Assembly (NCBI GenBank): GCA_031289615.1
Contig: JAITPD010000047.1
Location: 1-64,000, forward strand
Reading direction: 5' to 3'
Length of the DNA stretch: 64,000 bases
Source: Lactobacillaceae bacterium
Lineage (GTDB): Bacteria; Bacillota; Bacilli; Lactobacillales; Lactobacillaceae
The stretch's first letter is position 1. Every line of letters begins with the position of its first letter. Below are positions 42,087-52,276 of the stretch, piece by piece. The notes under the pieces are model-generated. The model did not search any database. It was not told the origin of the DNA and saw nothing but the letters and a program-made list of their open reading frames with translations. The translations under genes were made by a program, and so were the position numbers.

Positions 42087-42133
42087 TGTTCTACTCCCTC
42101 GTTCAAAAACATATATCACATACTGCTACTTGA

Positions 42134-43495
42134 TTATGGTTGTGAAGGACCAATTGCTGGCCCTGCATCCTTATCTGTATCAGCTGAATTAAATTGAGTG
42201 ACAAACCCAGAACCAATTACTTTATCATTCACACCACCAGTTGTACCATCTGGCAAAACTGACTTTGGTAATGGCAAATAATCAGCTGGACTCAAAATAC
42301 TTGGATCGTTTGGTCCAAAATTCAGACCAGTGGTTGCAATTCCAAAATGCACGTGAGCCGCTCCGATATTTTTAGGCTCAACATCACCACCATAACCTTG
42401 ATGTGTAATTAATTGACCCCGTTTTACCGTATCACCTTCTTTAACTGGTGGAGCAACCATGGCATGCCCATAGTATGTGTACTTACCGTCAGTTCCCTTG
42501 ATAATTACCCACCACTCATCATCACTATGTGTAACGTTTGTGACAGTTCCGTTGTGTACTGCGTAAACCCCAGCCTTCACAGTTCCAGATTTAACATCAT
42601 CCTCAGTCAATCCCTTACTTTGGAAATCAACCCCATTATGATCATGAGCATCACTACCAACTGTATATGATGGATAAGTTCCAGTCCCCAGGGAATATGA
42701 TCCTTTAACTGGTAGGCCATAACCATCTGCACCCGAACCATTGTCGGTCGTCGTTTCACAGTCTTGAGCTTCTTCTGCGTTGGCATTCGTAATTCCGTCA
42801 GTTCCCTGATCGGTACCACCAATTAATCCCGAATCAGCTAACTGGCTTGAACCATTAAATTCCGTATAGAACGCCACTGCGTCTGCATCCAACTGAGCCA
42901 ATTTAGACTGGCTATCAGTTAACGCGACGCCTTCGTAGTATTGAGACCAATCATGTGCAGCCGTCACTGGATCCGTTGCATTTCCAACCAATTCCTTTGC
43001 ATGATGATATTTACCATTCAATTCATAATCCATTAGCTTCAGCTCATTGTCTAGTGTCAGCGTTGACTCGTCCATAGGTTTAATTGATCCCTCTGAACCA
43101 ATCCGCGATCCATTCACATTACTGCTCCACCCAGACCATTGCAATGCACCAGCAACACCACCACTATCATTGACAGCTTTTAAATTACCACCAGATTCAC
43201 GTTTTAGCACTGCAACCATTCCAGCTGCACCAGCTCCAGAAAAGCCGTCAACTTGAACCGCATGATCATAGAACTGTTTGTACGTCGCAACATTGTCTGA
43301 CGCTTGGTCATTTAGTCCAATTTCGTCATGCACATACGTCGAACAATCGCTACTGTCGTCCATACTAAACATCATAGTAACAACACCAACAAAGATTAGT
43401 ACGCCCATTAAAGCAATTGCAATCCCAGTTGTAATCCATCCTAGTGGGCTAATCATGAAAGCAATGAAACCACCTATTTTTTTACCTGTTTTCAT
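42134..43495 (-). CDS. T4SS peptidoglycan hydrolase (lysozyme-like plus M23 peptidase)
   Basis: 453 aa. N-terminal TM (about 18-44); a tail-lysozyme-like domain at about 70-215 (AVLKRESGGNLKAVNDSGGVAGALQW); linker; and an M23/LytM peptidase at about 255-410 with zinc ligands in HNGVDF and HVHFG. VirB1-like proteins of this two-domain type open the wall for the conjugation channel. Located between the VirB4 ATPase and the thioredoxin-like gene. Confidence 0.88.
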   Translation of the reverse strand: MKTGKKIGGFIAFMISPLGWITTGIAIALMGVLIFVGVVTMMFSMDDSSDCSTYVHDEIGLNDQASDNVATYKQFYDHAVQVDGFSGAGAAGMVAVLKRESGGNLKAVNDSGGVAGALQWSGWSSNVNGSRIGSEGSIKPMDESTLTLDNELKLMDYELNGKYHHAKELVGNATDPVTAAHDWSQYYEGVALTDSQSKLAQLDADAVAFYTEFNGSSQLADSGLIGGTDQGTDGITNANAEEAQDCETTTDNGSGADGYGLPVKGSYSLGTGTYPSYTVGSDAHDHNGVDFQSKGLTEDDVKSGTVKAGVYAVHNGTVTNVTHSDDEWWVIIKGTDGKYTYYGHAMVAPPVKEGDTVKRGQLITHQGYGGDVEPKNIGAAHVHFGIATTGLNFGPNDPSILSPADYLPLPKSVLPDGTTGGVNDKVIGSGFVTQFNSADTDKDAGPAIGPSQP

Positions 43496-43515
43496 CTGCT
43501 GTCCTCTTTCATTGT

Positions 43516-45537
43516 TTAATCTCCACCATTAAAGCGTTTTAATTGTTCCTGACTAACCGTTACATTTACCATAATGTTTTGATCTGCTTGAATGTTCATC
43601 AAAGTCTTATACTTAGGAAATTTAGAAATTTGATGCAGTTCAGCAGGTGTGATTGAATTACCTAAAACCGTTCCCAGCGCCTGTAAATCATTATCTGGTA
43701 AATTAAAGAAGAAACGATATTGCAACAAGTCAAACATTTTTCGAATGTTGGCATAAAATGCTTTAGCCATCGGATCACTTGTATTGGTATCAGTTAACAC
43801 TAAATCTTTAATTGTTGGCAAAGCCATCATCAAAGCCGCATAGTTTTTACGCATTTGTTCCATCAACTTAACGATAAAATTAAGGTTATACGCGTTCGTC
43901 ATTGAAAGGTAGTTTTGCGCCTCATCCAAGACTAATACCGTGTGCTTAACGTCTTGTAAGTCAACCTCACCATTACGGCGGGCAACCCGTTGTCGCTTCC
44001 CATTATTAATAATATTTGGTTGTTCCATCGCTAACGCCGAATAAACCATGGCATTAAAAATATCAGGAGTATTCATCAGGCTTTGGACGTCATACACAAC
44101 AAATTGTTCCTGACTTAATTCTGGAATCGTCGTATGTCCATCAAACTTTGATCCATGTAAACGGCGCATATTTTCAAACGTCCCAATAATCCGGATAATT
44201 GATTTATCCGTTGCTGGTAAGTCATCACTATATTTTCCTTTAGTTGCACGTGCCTGGCTATTTAACCAAACCACAAATTCCCGCAGGGTTGGATACTCAT
44301 CATGTTCCAACCCAATCAAATGCACTCGTTCTGGAAAACGATCTGGTGCCTCTGTCCACATCTCTTCTTGAATGTAATAGCGAGTTAATAGGTTTTGCAG
44401 CACGATTCGGTCTTCTGAAATCTGCTCTTGCGACAACCCTTGGCTCATAAAGCCATAAATAGCTTGGAGTTTCTCAATATGTGACGCAAAGGAAGCAACT
44501 AAATCAACTTCTTCACCGGCTTCGCCCTTTGTCACGGTTGCAAAGACTTCAAATGGATTAATCATGCCGGCAGATCCATCCAAAGTAACCGTTACTCCAC
44601 CAGCGTATTTGGCCAAACCACCATACTCCATTGATGGGTCAAAAGCTGCCACTCTGTGTCCTCGTTTTAATGCATCTTCAATCAACATCTTTTGTAAAGT
44701 TGACTTACCAAACCCTGGTTGTCCCAGGAAAACCGCAAACGGACGTGATCGGAAGCCACTATCACGTAAATACATGTTGAAATTAACAACGCCACCTGTG
44801 AATGTTGTGCCAATAACCGTTCCAAATGGATCCTCAAGTTTGGTGTGATCGGCCCAAAAGCTACCACCTAAATCGGCTGACGACATTGACAAACCTTGTT
44901 GATGCTCATCTAAGAACAAGTATTGTTCATTAGCTGCCACCCACATCGAACGCCATTCCTCATATTGAAAATCACGTAATGTTGCAAATTTAAATTGCGT
45001 AAATTCACCCTCAATACTAGTGACCGCTTGTGTAAGTTCACGCCTTGAACCAGCAAAGACTAACAACCGAATATACACCCGCATGGCTAATTCATTATGC
45101 CGTTTCAACTGATTCATTAAAACCACATACATATCTTGAGAATCATCAAACCCATCTGATAGTTTCCCACCACCGGCTTTTTCTTCTACGTTCGCATCAG
45201 CCTTATTCAGCCGTTTAATAAAATCTTGTTTATCTTCTACACCAGTAGAAATTTGTAAAATTGTATTAGGTACTGATGCTAAATCGCTCAGCCAATGATT
45301 CTGGAGACCAAACGCTTGTACTTCGTGCACATACATCATTTGTGCATAACCATTGGGCAATTTTGTGTAATTTGCATGATGTTCCACATTGCCATCGGGT
45401 TGCGTATCTAAAATGGTCTGAAAATTATATTCATTAGCTTCATAACCTGGGACGTAATAACGTCCATTCACCTGCTTGTCAGCATTTACTTTATTCGTTT
45501 TTTTAGTCTTCTTGGATTTATCTTTTTTAATACTCAT
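43516..45537 (-). CDS. VirB4-family T4SS ATPase
   Basis: 673 aa. N-terminal TraC/VirB4 domain; Walker A GQPGFGKST near residue 270; Walker B VLVLDEAQNYL near 540; further conserved segments AAFDPSMEYGGLA and LPDNDLQALG. It energises assembly of the conjugation channel at the inner membrane face. It follows the TrsD-like gene by 26 bp. Comparable to TrsE/TraE of staphylococcal and lactococcal plasmids. Confidence 0.93.
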   Translation of the reverse strand: MSIKKDKSKKTKKTNKVNADKQVNGRYYVPGYEANEYNFQTILDTQPDGNVEHHANYTKLPNGYAQMMYVHEVQAFGLQNHWLSDLASVPNTILQISTGVEDKQDFIKRLNKADANVEEKAGGGKLSDGFDDSQDMYVVLMNQLKRHNELAMRVYIRLLVFAGSRRELTQAVTSIEGEFTQFKFATLRDFQYEEWRSMWVAANEQYLFLDEHQQGLSMSSADLGGSFWADHTKLEDPFGTVIGTTFTGGVVNFNMYLRDSGFRSRPFAVFLGQPGFGKSTLQKMLIEDALKRGHRVAAFDPSMEYGGLAKYAGGVTVTLDGSAGMINPFEVFATVTKGEAGEEVDLVASFASHIEKLQAIYGFMSQGLSQEQISEDRIVLQNLLTRYYIQEEMWTEAPDRFPERVHLIGLEHDEYPTLREFVVWLNSQARATKGKYSDDLPATDKSIIRIIGTFENMRRLHGSKFDGHTTIPELSQEQFVVYDVQSLMNTPDIFNAMVYSALAMEQPNIINNGKRQRVARRNGEVDLQDVKHTVLVLDEAQNYLSMTNAYNLNFIVKLMEQMRKNYAALMMALPTIKDLVLTDTNTSDPMAKAFYANIRKMFDLLQYRFFFNLPDNDLQALGTVLGNSITPAELHQISKFPKYKTLMNIQADQNIMVNVTVSQEQLKRFNGGD

Positions 45538-45563
45538 TTAACTCTCTCCATAACATCAGCCAT

Positions 45564-46238
45564 TTATTGATCCTTTTCTGCTAAATACCCAGCCGGATTA
45601 TTTAGAGTATACAAGCGTTGAACTTTTTGTTCAGTGTTCAATTCATCAAATTTAAAAGGACCAGTACCGTGTTCAGATGATGTTTTAACGGTCTTCATGG
45701 TGTTTTCTAGGGCTCCCTTAGTACGCCCAAATACCTCCATCAAATACTCACGATTCCATAAATGTTTTTCAGCACGCTTTTGCATTCTTAATTCATCATT
45801 AATCATGACCAATCGCCGCTTTAGTTGTCTAATTTTACGTTCATCATTAGTGTGCTTTAATTCTTCTTCAACTCGTTGTTTCGTTCGTTGCCAATCGGCT
45901 TGTTGAGACTGCGTATTCACTCGGAAACTATACGCAAAGAAAGAAATATTAGTCCCTTGTGGCAAGCTCTTAAAAAAATCTCCAGCATCTTTAACCAGTT
46001 CATTGCTCAAACCTGAAGTTAAATTTTTAACGCCATGCCCGCGCATTAAAACCAATTGTGCAAACCAACCATTCTTCATCGCTAAATACGAATGAATATC
46101 ACGGGTAAGCCCCTTATAGCCAACAAAATCCAAATTAGTAAACGCTTTTTGTGCTTTCTTTGGGTCTTTGAAATCAAAAGGCTTTGGTTCAAAAATCTTA
46201 TTCTGAATCTTCTTAATGTTTTCTGATACTAATGGCAT
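45564..46238 (-). CDS. TrsD/TraD-like conjugal transfer protein
   Basis: 224 aa, mostly charged and helical, with a coiled coil at about 110-160 (RVEEELKHTNDERKIRQLKR). It sits between the TcpE/VirB3-like gene (26-bp overlap) and virB4, the place of TrsD in pSK41-type systems. The N-terminus MPLVSENIKK resembles the MPLxN starts of the sortase module. Function is not known beyond T4SS membership. Confidence 0.7.
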   Translation of the reverse strand: MPLVSENIKKIQNKIFEPKPFDFKDPKKAQKAFTNLDFVGYKGLTRDIHSYLAMKNGWFAQLVLMRGHGVKNLTSGLSNELVKDAGDFFKSLPQGTNISFFAYSFRVNTQSQQADWQRTKQRVEEELKHTNDERKIRQLKRRLVMINDELRMQKRAEKHLWNREYLMEVFGRTKGALENTMKTVKTSSEHGTGPFKFDELNTEQKVQRLYTLNNPAGYLAEKDQ

Positions 46239-46587
46239 CGCTATTCCCTTTCAAATCGCTAATAGTTAATTTTTTAAATTTCCGATGGGGTTTTCCTACA
46301 AGATGTGCCATCATCATGTCCATGTTGCTTTTCTCTGGATTAGCACTCGATCGCCACAGTAGATAAATCGTCATTATAAGTGTCGCAATGACCGCAATAA
46401 CAGCCTCTAGTATCTGATCACTTGGGAAAAAAGAAAAAGTCCACAATGCGATTCCAACCCCTAAGACGCCTGTCATGATCTCTTTTCCAGTAAACTTGAC
46501 ATCGACATACTCGCTAATCACAGGAACATTTGAAAACGTAATTCCCTTACGCACCTTTGACGCAACACTCCAATTATTTAATCCCAT
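46213..46587 (-). CDS. TcpE/PrgI/VirB3-like membrane protein
   Basis: 124 aa from the ATG at 46587 (GGAGGT upstream; a longer in-frame start at 46608 is less likely). Two TM segments at about 42-85 (GVLGVGIALWTFSFF and ILEAVIAVIATLIMTIYLL) and a soluble tail, the topology of TcpE/TrsC proteins that partner VirB4. First gene of the operon trsC-trsD-virB4. Confidence 0.75.
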   Translation of the reverse strand: MGLNNWSVASKVRKGITFSNVPVISEYVDVKFTGKEIMTGVLGVGIALWTFSFFPSDQILEAVIAVIATLIMTIYLLWRSSANPEKSNMDMMMAHLVGKPHRKFKKLTISDLKGNSDAISIRKH

Positions 46588-46623
46588 TTGATTTACCTCC
46601 AGTATCAATTGATGTATGAATTA

Positions 46624-46656
46624 ATAATAAGCGCGATGATATTAATTTCTAAAAGT
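46624..46656 (-). promoter_or_regulatory. ACTTTT-N17-TTATT motif, copy 2
   Basis: Minus strand TTAGCTACTTTT, 17 bp, CGCTTATTAT, located 37 bp ahead of the TcpE-like gene and just after the upstream terminator. Candidate operon promoter. Confidence 0.45.
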
Positions 46657-46682
46657 AGCTAATAAAAACAACTATTTAAACA

Positions 46683-46724
46683 GCAAAAGGCCCCTCTACT
46701 CATTTGAGCAGAAGGGCCTTTTGC
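46683..46724. terminator. Long hairpin terminator between VirB6-like and TcpE-like genes
   Basis: GCAAAAGGCCC and GGGCCTTTTGC arms with additional pairing inside (TCTACTCA/TGAGCAGA). Near-perfect 42-nt hairpin. Confidence 0.85.
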
Positions 46725-46734
46725 CAATTACTGA

Positions 46735-49074
46735 TTAATAACTATTCTTGCCTTTTGGCTTGCTTTCAACGTCATGCTGAACAAATTTAGCATTTTGTTC
46801 AAGCTTTTGATAAGCCTTTTGTCCTTTTTGCAAAACCGTCTTACCTTGTGCTTTGCGTTGGACACGGCGATTATGATTAGCGTTCACCTTTTGACGAGCT
46901 TGATTTAACCGATTGTTATAGTCAACCTGGTCTTGTCCTTGCTGCAATTGTTGAACCTGCCGTGCTAGCGCACCACTGTATCCTTGTGAACTCCGTTGAG
47001 ATGAACTAGTTGGTTGAGCATCAGAACTGTTGTCAGTTAAATTATCATTTTGATAACTTGGTTGATTGTCGGCACCCTGATTGTTATCATCAATGGCATC
47101 TGCTCCATAATTGTTTAGAGCTCCGTTGTCTGAATCAGACCCATCATCGTCAGCAGAAAGCTTTTCAGCAGCATCCATTCCAGGATTATTACCAACCGAT
47201 GAATCTCCAGTTCCACTTGGATCATCACCTGAATTGATACCACCGCCAGAACCATTAGCACCAGTATCTGATGAGTCATCATCCAAAGACGATGCCCCAC
47301 GATTATCAGATGAACCAGTATCTACATTTGAGCTATTGGTACTATCAGAACCATCGTTTCCTTGCAGGCCATTACCGTCATCATCATTTAGTCCAGGACC
47401 ACCATCATCAGCACTAGCATTTCCGTCGTAGACGTCAGCACCACCCTCAGCATCAATTGATCCTGAATTTGGCCCACCACTTGGAGCTGTTGCATCATCG
47501 AAAGCACCGCTTAATTCCTTAGCTGCATCTTCTCCGTGATTGGTGTAATTTTCACCTTGGTCTTTATTAGCATCTGGCTTGTCACCAGCTAACTTTTGGG
47601 CCTTGCCTTCGCGGAAACGATCACCAAGTTTAGCACCCATACCGCCAAGTAAAGCACCAGCCATCACGCCAGGTGCAGTCATTAGATTCAATGCACCACC
47701 TTGTCCCTTTGAACCACTAGTAATTCCAAATGACTTCTCGATTACAGATGAACCATTAAACATTGCAACCGCCATCACACCAAGTACTAAGACATAAACG
47801 ACTCCACTTAAAATCGGATCTGAAAAATTGCTTTGCACTTGTGCGGGGACAATTGGCATTAAGTCAGTAAATAATACTAGCATCAAAATATCCAATAAGA
47901 CTCCTAACGCTGAATTGATGTTTTCCATTAACATTGAACGCGCTGCATCTGTACCTTGGACATCACGGCTCGCAGCAATGATACCCCCAAACATATTCAT
48001 GTATGAGCTTAATGCTGCACGAGCCACTTTAATCGACATCAGAAAACTAAATATGATCAAAATTGCATATGATGCTATAACAACTAAATTCTGAACCCGA
48101 TAGCGCTTATACACTTCGTCATTAACATGTAGAACCCCACTTTTGAAGCTTACATCCTTCAATGTGTACGCAGGTGAGCTGTCCGTGTTTCCCATTTCAT
48201 TGTATAAATATTTTTGAAAAACATTTCCCACATCCTTAAACTTATCATCACCAGGATGTTTTGCATTAACAATTTTATTTATAGTACTAATATCATCCGC
48301 TTGGACAACTGTTGTATAGTCAGGAATTGGATAATTACCATCCTTATCAGATAGATTATTACGCATTTTTTCATTTGACTGAGCATATGGCTCTGCCGAC
48401 ATTCCAGTTATTGCCCATGTTTCAATATCGATCGTATTGTTTAGTAATGGCGCTGCGGCCAATGATGGCGTTCCAGAGACGCCACTTGTTCCCAAAATAC
48501 CTTGTTGCATGGTAAATCCCTGAAACGATCCACCATTGATTACAACTCCTAATAAACCACCAATCGTAAATGTGATAAATGGGATTAAAGCCATCATTCC
48601 GATATTAGTCATTGCACTTTGTAACATTTTACTGACATTGTGCATTTGTGATCCTGTTACATAGTGAAACAAAAACATCACTATCGATATGACCATCATA
48701 GCTATACCAATCCCAAACACAAAGACAAATAACATATGCAATGGGCTGTTGGGGTCCAACAAAATGTCTGGCAAAACCGTAAACAGCCAAACGGCACCTT
48801 TAATTAATCCAGTTGAAATGTTTGCCAACCAATACAATGCATTATATATAAAGTTTTGCAACCCACCAGAAATACTTGAGAAAAACCCAGGCATGTCTGT
48901 CATATATGGGTTATTAGTGAGATAAAATTTAACTACCTCATTTGAGCTATTGCCAGAGTCTGCTCCTCCCTGGTTTATATTTGACAGTATGTTATCCAAC
49001 CCTGTTTTAGCAAAATCCATAAACTTTTCCGTTCCAGGGTATGCTGATCCTAATATAAATAATTTATCTAACAT
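46735..49074 (-). CDS. VirB6/TrbL-like T4SS channel protein
   Basis: 779 aa. About eight TM segments within residues 75-450, including FVFGIGIAMMVISIVMFLFH and GMMALIPFITFTIGGLLGVV; then a 300-residue hydrophilic, Asp/Ser/Asn/Gly-rich tail (DDGSDSDNG-type stretches) ending basic and Gln-rich. The polytopic core is that of VirB6/TrbL proteins forming the translocation channel; the long disordered tail is unusual. Strong SD (AAGGAGGA). It follows the coupling protein gene by 39 bp. Confidence 0.82.
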   Translation of the reverse strand: MLDKLFILGSAYPGTEKFMDFAKTGLDNILSNINQGGADSGNSSNEVVKFYLTNNPYMTDMPGFFSSISGGLQNFIYNALYWLANISTGLIKGAVWLFTVLPDILLDPNSPLHMLFVFVFGIGIAMMVISIVMFLFHYVTGSQMHNVSKMLQSAMTNIGMMALIPFITFTIGGLLGVVINGGSFQGFTMQQGILGTSGVSGTPSLAAAPLLNNTIDIETWAITGMSAEPYAQSNEKMRNNLSDKDGNYPIPDYTTVVQADDISTINKIVNAKHPGDDKFKDVGNVFQKYLYNEMGNTDSSPAYTLKDVSFKSGVLHVNDEVYKRYRVQNLVVIASYAILIIFSFLMSIKVARAALSSYMNMFGGIIAASRDVQGTDAARSMLMENINSALGVLLDILMLVLFTDLMPIVPAQVQSNFSDPILSGVVYVLVLGVMAVAMFNGSSVIEKSFGITSGSKGQGGALNLMTAPGVMAGALLGGMGAKLGDRFREGKAQKLAGDKPDANKDQGENYTNHGEDAAKELSGAFDDATAPSGGPNSGSIDAEGGADVYDGNASADDGGPGLNDDDGNGLQGNDGSDSTNSSNVDTGSSDNRGASSLDDDSSDTGANGSGGGINSGDDPSGTGDSSVGNNPGMDAAEKLSADDDGSDSDNGALNNYGADAIDDNNQGADNQPSYQNDNLTDNSSDAQPTSSSQRSSQGYSGALARQVQQLQQGQDQVDYNNRLNQARQKVNANHNRRVQRKAQGKTVLQKGQKAYQKLEQNAKFVQHDVESKPKGKNSY

Positions 49075-49113
49075 TCCTTCCTCCTTAAATCATATATGAT
49101 TCATAGACATACA

Positions 49114-52100
49114 CTAAGCAGTACTATATTTCTTTTTAACAACATCCAAGGCATGAATTTGAGTGCCACCAATTAACGTGATTAAAGCTTTACGCGTTAC
49201 ATAGTCTCCCACAAATGGGAACTTGCCACTTTGTGCTAACTTAATTAATGTATCCAAATCATGTGCCTTGGCTTTTTCAGGGTTAACAGCCGCTACCTTC
49301 TCTAGTAATGGGACGATTGCCTCACTTAATTGCTGTACCAATTTTGAATCGTTACTTTCAACATCAGTTAAATAATTATCTTTTGAACTTTCAAAAGCTT
49401 CAATTTGATTAGCTTTATCTTTTGCGTCTTTGTCTGCTCTATTTTTCATTACTTGAGCATATGCTGGATCATTTTCTGCGTAAATACCATCAAGCAACGC
49501 ATAAAAATCAATCGCATACTTATCAAGATTCAAATAACGTTGTGGGCTATCCACTTGAATCTTAGACAGCTCTGGTGTGTCATTGATATAGCCTTTTAAC
49601 AGGTTAAAGGCGAATGGCATCGCCGTCCAACCGTAATTGTAAATTGGGTTTGTATCAACTTGATGGCCCTTTAAGTCATCATTCTTGGCTGCACGGAAGA
49701 ATAGCATTTGTGATGGCCTAAAGCGCATCAATTGCACTGGTGATAACAAGGGCTGCTCTTTCATCGAACGGCTCCGACTATCTGAATTAGATTGGTCACT
49801 ACCAGGCGTGCTATATGTGATAGTCCGATCACCCAACCATTTGCTAATTTGTTCCGCAGTCGCTTGTGAACTCGTCTTGATATAGCCGAAATTAGATGAA
49901 TTAGCCCGAATGGTTCCAGCAGTATGTTCGCCATAAACATCAGTTAATTGCTCCATGTTTTGTAAAATCATCGTAAAAGCAAAATTGTAACCCAACGCTG
50001 CTGAAAGCTTGGTTGAAAGGCCTGACCACTTTGGAAAATTACCAAATTCATCTAACAGGAAATGAATACGATTAATGTTGTAGTTCTTATTTCGATTCGC
50101 CCAATCATAGTTTTCTTGATAGAGCTGCTCCATAAAGAACATGGCCAATTGATTGTATTGCGCATTCAGTGGTGGTAAAACCACAAAAATCGCCGTTCTT
50201 TTTTCTGAATAATCAAAACTTACTTCTGTATTGCCAAGTGTAATATCAGTGGTCATCTCAGATAGTTCATACCCATTGATGATTGGTAATCCGCTATACG
50301 GATCCAACTTTTTCTGCTTAAGACCAACACGCTCATATTTTTTACGTGCTTCAATGGTAATAGTTTTATCAAAGATTGTTGTCCCGTTTAGCGCTTCTTC
50401 ATGATTCTTATTCTCTGGATCATCAAAGTGAACCAAAAATGTTGTGTACTCATCTAATTTAGGTTCAATCGCAAATTGCACAAGGCCCATTTCGTCCGCA
50501 ATCACAATTTCGGAATAATGTTTCCCGTTAGCATCAAAATCAATCAAAACTTTCCGATTTTGGAAGTAAACTGGTAGTTGCAGTTCCATCACTCGTGGGA
50601 ACCCAACTGATGAATACCGAAAGTCGCCAATCGTAGTCAATTTACGAACTGAAATGTCTGAGGTAAACAACTCCACATCAGAAAACATTGATGAATAGAT
50701 GTTTCGCTTAGTCTCATTACCACCCATTCCAGCCTGGTTAAACGCAGAAATGGCCATTTGTAGCAAGGCGTCTTGAGGCTTGCCACTTTCTTGATCACTT
50801 TGCATACGAGCCTTCATTGCATCAATTAAAAGATCCAATTTTGACATTTGCTTGGTTTTATCATTTGGCCCTGGAGTCCGTGTTAAGCGGTTTCCGTTCA
50901 CGTCAACCGTTTCTTCTTGTGTCCCGAGCCGTTCCAGCATTTCTGTCACGTTACCGACCGTCACTTTATCCCAACGATTTTCCTTGCTCATGAACCACAT
51001 TGTGGCTAAAATCAAGCCAGTATACGTAGCTGAAGATCCATTAGTCCAGAAACGATTTTTAAAATCATTATCTTCTGACGGGAAAATGGTGTTAGTCAAC
51101 TGACTAATTTTCGTCCGTGCTCGTGGATAATTACCACGCTTAGCAAAGAAAATTGCTTGATTCAAGAAATTAATCGGCATTGAATAATTCAAATTATCAA
51201 AATTGACAATTTTAACGTCATAATTATGTCGTCTCAATAAATCAGTGGTCTTAGTTGCAAGTTCGCCTTTCATGTCGCCAACGACAATCGATTGATCTTC
51301 TTTCCCACGAGCAATCAAATCTATAGTAGCAAGCACCACGGTTTCACCCTTACCAGAACGAGTGTCTCCCAGAATAATTGTATTAACAGCTTTGTTGTCT
51401 AAGTAATATAGTCCAGGAACATGAATCGGGTTTGGATTTCCAAGTGCGCTAGAACTATATTTCAAAAATTGACTAGGAATTGTCTTTGGCCTAATCGTGG
51501 CCAGATACAAACCTATACCCTCACCATTCAAATTAAACCGATGAGAAACCGGTACGCCACCATAGCCGTCAAATGTTTTACCACGATCTGGAACAGCAAG
51601 ATATTGTTGTTTAACCTCAAATGGCTCCGTAAATGTTGCACCGCCATACTCGTCTTGTTGTCGATTACGCATGTTGGCATAGCGTTGGTACAAATAATAA
51701 ACACCAGCGCCTAGGAACAATACGAACGTTGGCAACCATGCCATTGGTAAAATACTCATTTGTTTTACCCAATTTAACGGATTGATCATATAGATGGTGT
51801 GGGGAATATCATAATAATAACCACTGATGGTTTGTGAAAGCCGATCCCCAATTTGTAAAAACGACCCCCGACCAATACCAAAGATTTCAATGTAGAATGC
51901 TTGAAAAATTGGAGTAAATGCGTTCGCTGCCATTAAGGCAATTACTAATGTAGTAATTAGACGCCTTGTAATCCATGCTGGACTGCCCTCCTCAAGGACC
52001 CGTCGCCAAAAATATGGATCGCGGTGGCTTTTGAATATTTTTAATTTGGCCAAAAACGGAAAGACTAGTAAAAAAATGAAAAATGCAATCATCGCATTAT

Positions 52101-52140
52101 ATCCAATGCCAGTCATAAATTTTTGAATTGTTTGTATCAT
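49114..52140 (-). CDS. VirD4/TraG-type coupling protein
   Basis: 1008 aa. Three N-terminal TMs (about 15-35, 60-85, 130-150); Walker A ILGDTRSGKGETVVL near 245; Walker B HFLLDEFGNFPKW near 690; conserved MILQNMEQL and TYSTPG segments. It links the relaxosome to the T4SS channel. It is longer than typical TrsK proteins (about 550-700 aa), with an extra C-terminal helical region. SD AAGGAG follows directly after a small palindrome (52156-52169). It heads the T4SS gene run. Confidence 0.93.
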   Translation of the reverse strand: MIQTIQKFMTGIGYNAMIAFFIFLLVFPFLAKLKIFKSHRDPYFWRRVLEEGSPAWITRRLITTLVIALMAANAFTPIFQAFYIEIFGIGRGSFLQIGDRLSQTISGYYYDIPHTIYMINPLNWVKQMSILPMAWLPTFVLFLGAGVYYLYQRYANMRNRQQDEYGGATFTEPFEVKQQYLAVPDRGKTFDGYGGVPVSHRFNLNGEGIGLYLATIRPKTIPSQFLKYSSSALGNPNPIHVPGLYYLDNKAVNTIILGDTRSGKGETVVLATIDLIARGKEDQSIVVGDMKGELATKTTDLLRRHNYDVKIVNFDNLNYSMPINFLNQAIFFAKRGNYPRARTKISQLTNTIFPSEDNDFKNRFWTNGSSATYTGLILATMWFMSKENRWDKVTVGNVTEMLERLGTQEETVDVNGNRLTRTPGPNDKTKQMSKLDLLIDAMKARMQSDQESGKPQDALLQMAISAFNQAGMGGNETKRNIYSSMFSDVELFTSDISVRKLTTIGDFRYSSVGFPRVMELQLPVYFQNRKVLIDFDANGKHYSEIVIADEMGLVQFAIEPKLDEYTTFLVHFDDPENKNHEEALNGTTIFDKTITIEARKKYERVGLKQKKLDPYSGLPIINGYELSEMTTDITLGNTEVSFDYSEKRTAIFVVLPPLNAQYNQLAMFFMEQLYQENYDWANRNKNYNINRIHFLLDEFGNFPKWSGLSTKLSAALGYNFAFTMILQNMEQLTDVYGEHTAGTIRANSSNFGYIKTSSQATAEQISKWLGDRTITYSTPGSDQSNSDSRSRSMKEQPLLSPVQLMRFRPSQMLFFRAAKNDDLKGHQVDTNPIYNYGWTAMPFAFNLLKGYINDTPELSKIQVDSPQRYLNLDKYAIDFYALLDGIYAENDPAYAQVMKNRADKDAKDKANQIEAFESSKDNYLTDVESNDSKLVQQLSEAIVPLLEKVAAVNPEKAKAHDLDTLIKLAQSGKFPFVGDYVTRKALITLIGGTQIHALDVVKKKYSTA

Positions 52141-52174
52141 AAAGCACTACTCCTTCAGATAAATATCTGATATG

Positions 52175-52207
52175 AGAATAACGCTGATTAGTTTGCTTAC
52201 CAAAAGT
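52175..52207 (-). promoter_or_regulatory. ACTTTT-N17-GCGTTATT motif, copy 3
   Basis: Minus strand CTTGCCACTTTT, 17 bp, GCGTTATTCT, 35 bp ahead of the coupling protein gene. The palindrome CAGATAAATATCTG (52156-52169) lies between it and the SD and could form a hairpin near the start of the mRNA. Confidence 0.5.
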
Positions 52208-52230
52208 GGCAAGTTTTTATGTATTCTGTC

Positions 52231-52269
52231 AAAAATTAGCCTATATCTCGTGAATGAGAAATAGACTAA
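52231..52269 (-). terminator. Terminator of the toxin-antitoxin operon
   Basis: On the minus strand TTAGTCTATTTCTC pairs with GAGATATAGGCTAA (two mismatches), followed by TTTTT. Confidence 0.8.
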
Positions 52270-52276
52270 TTATTAA

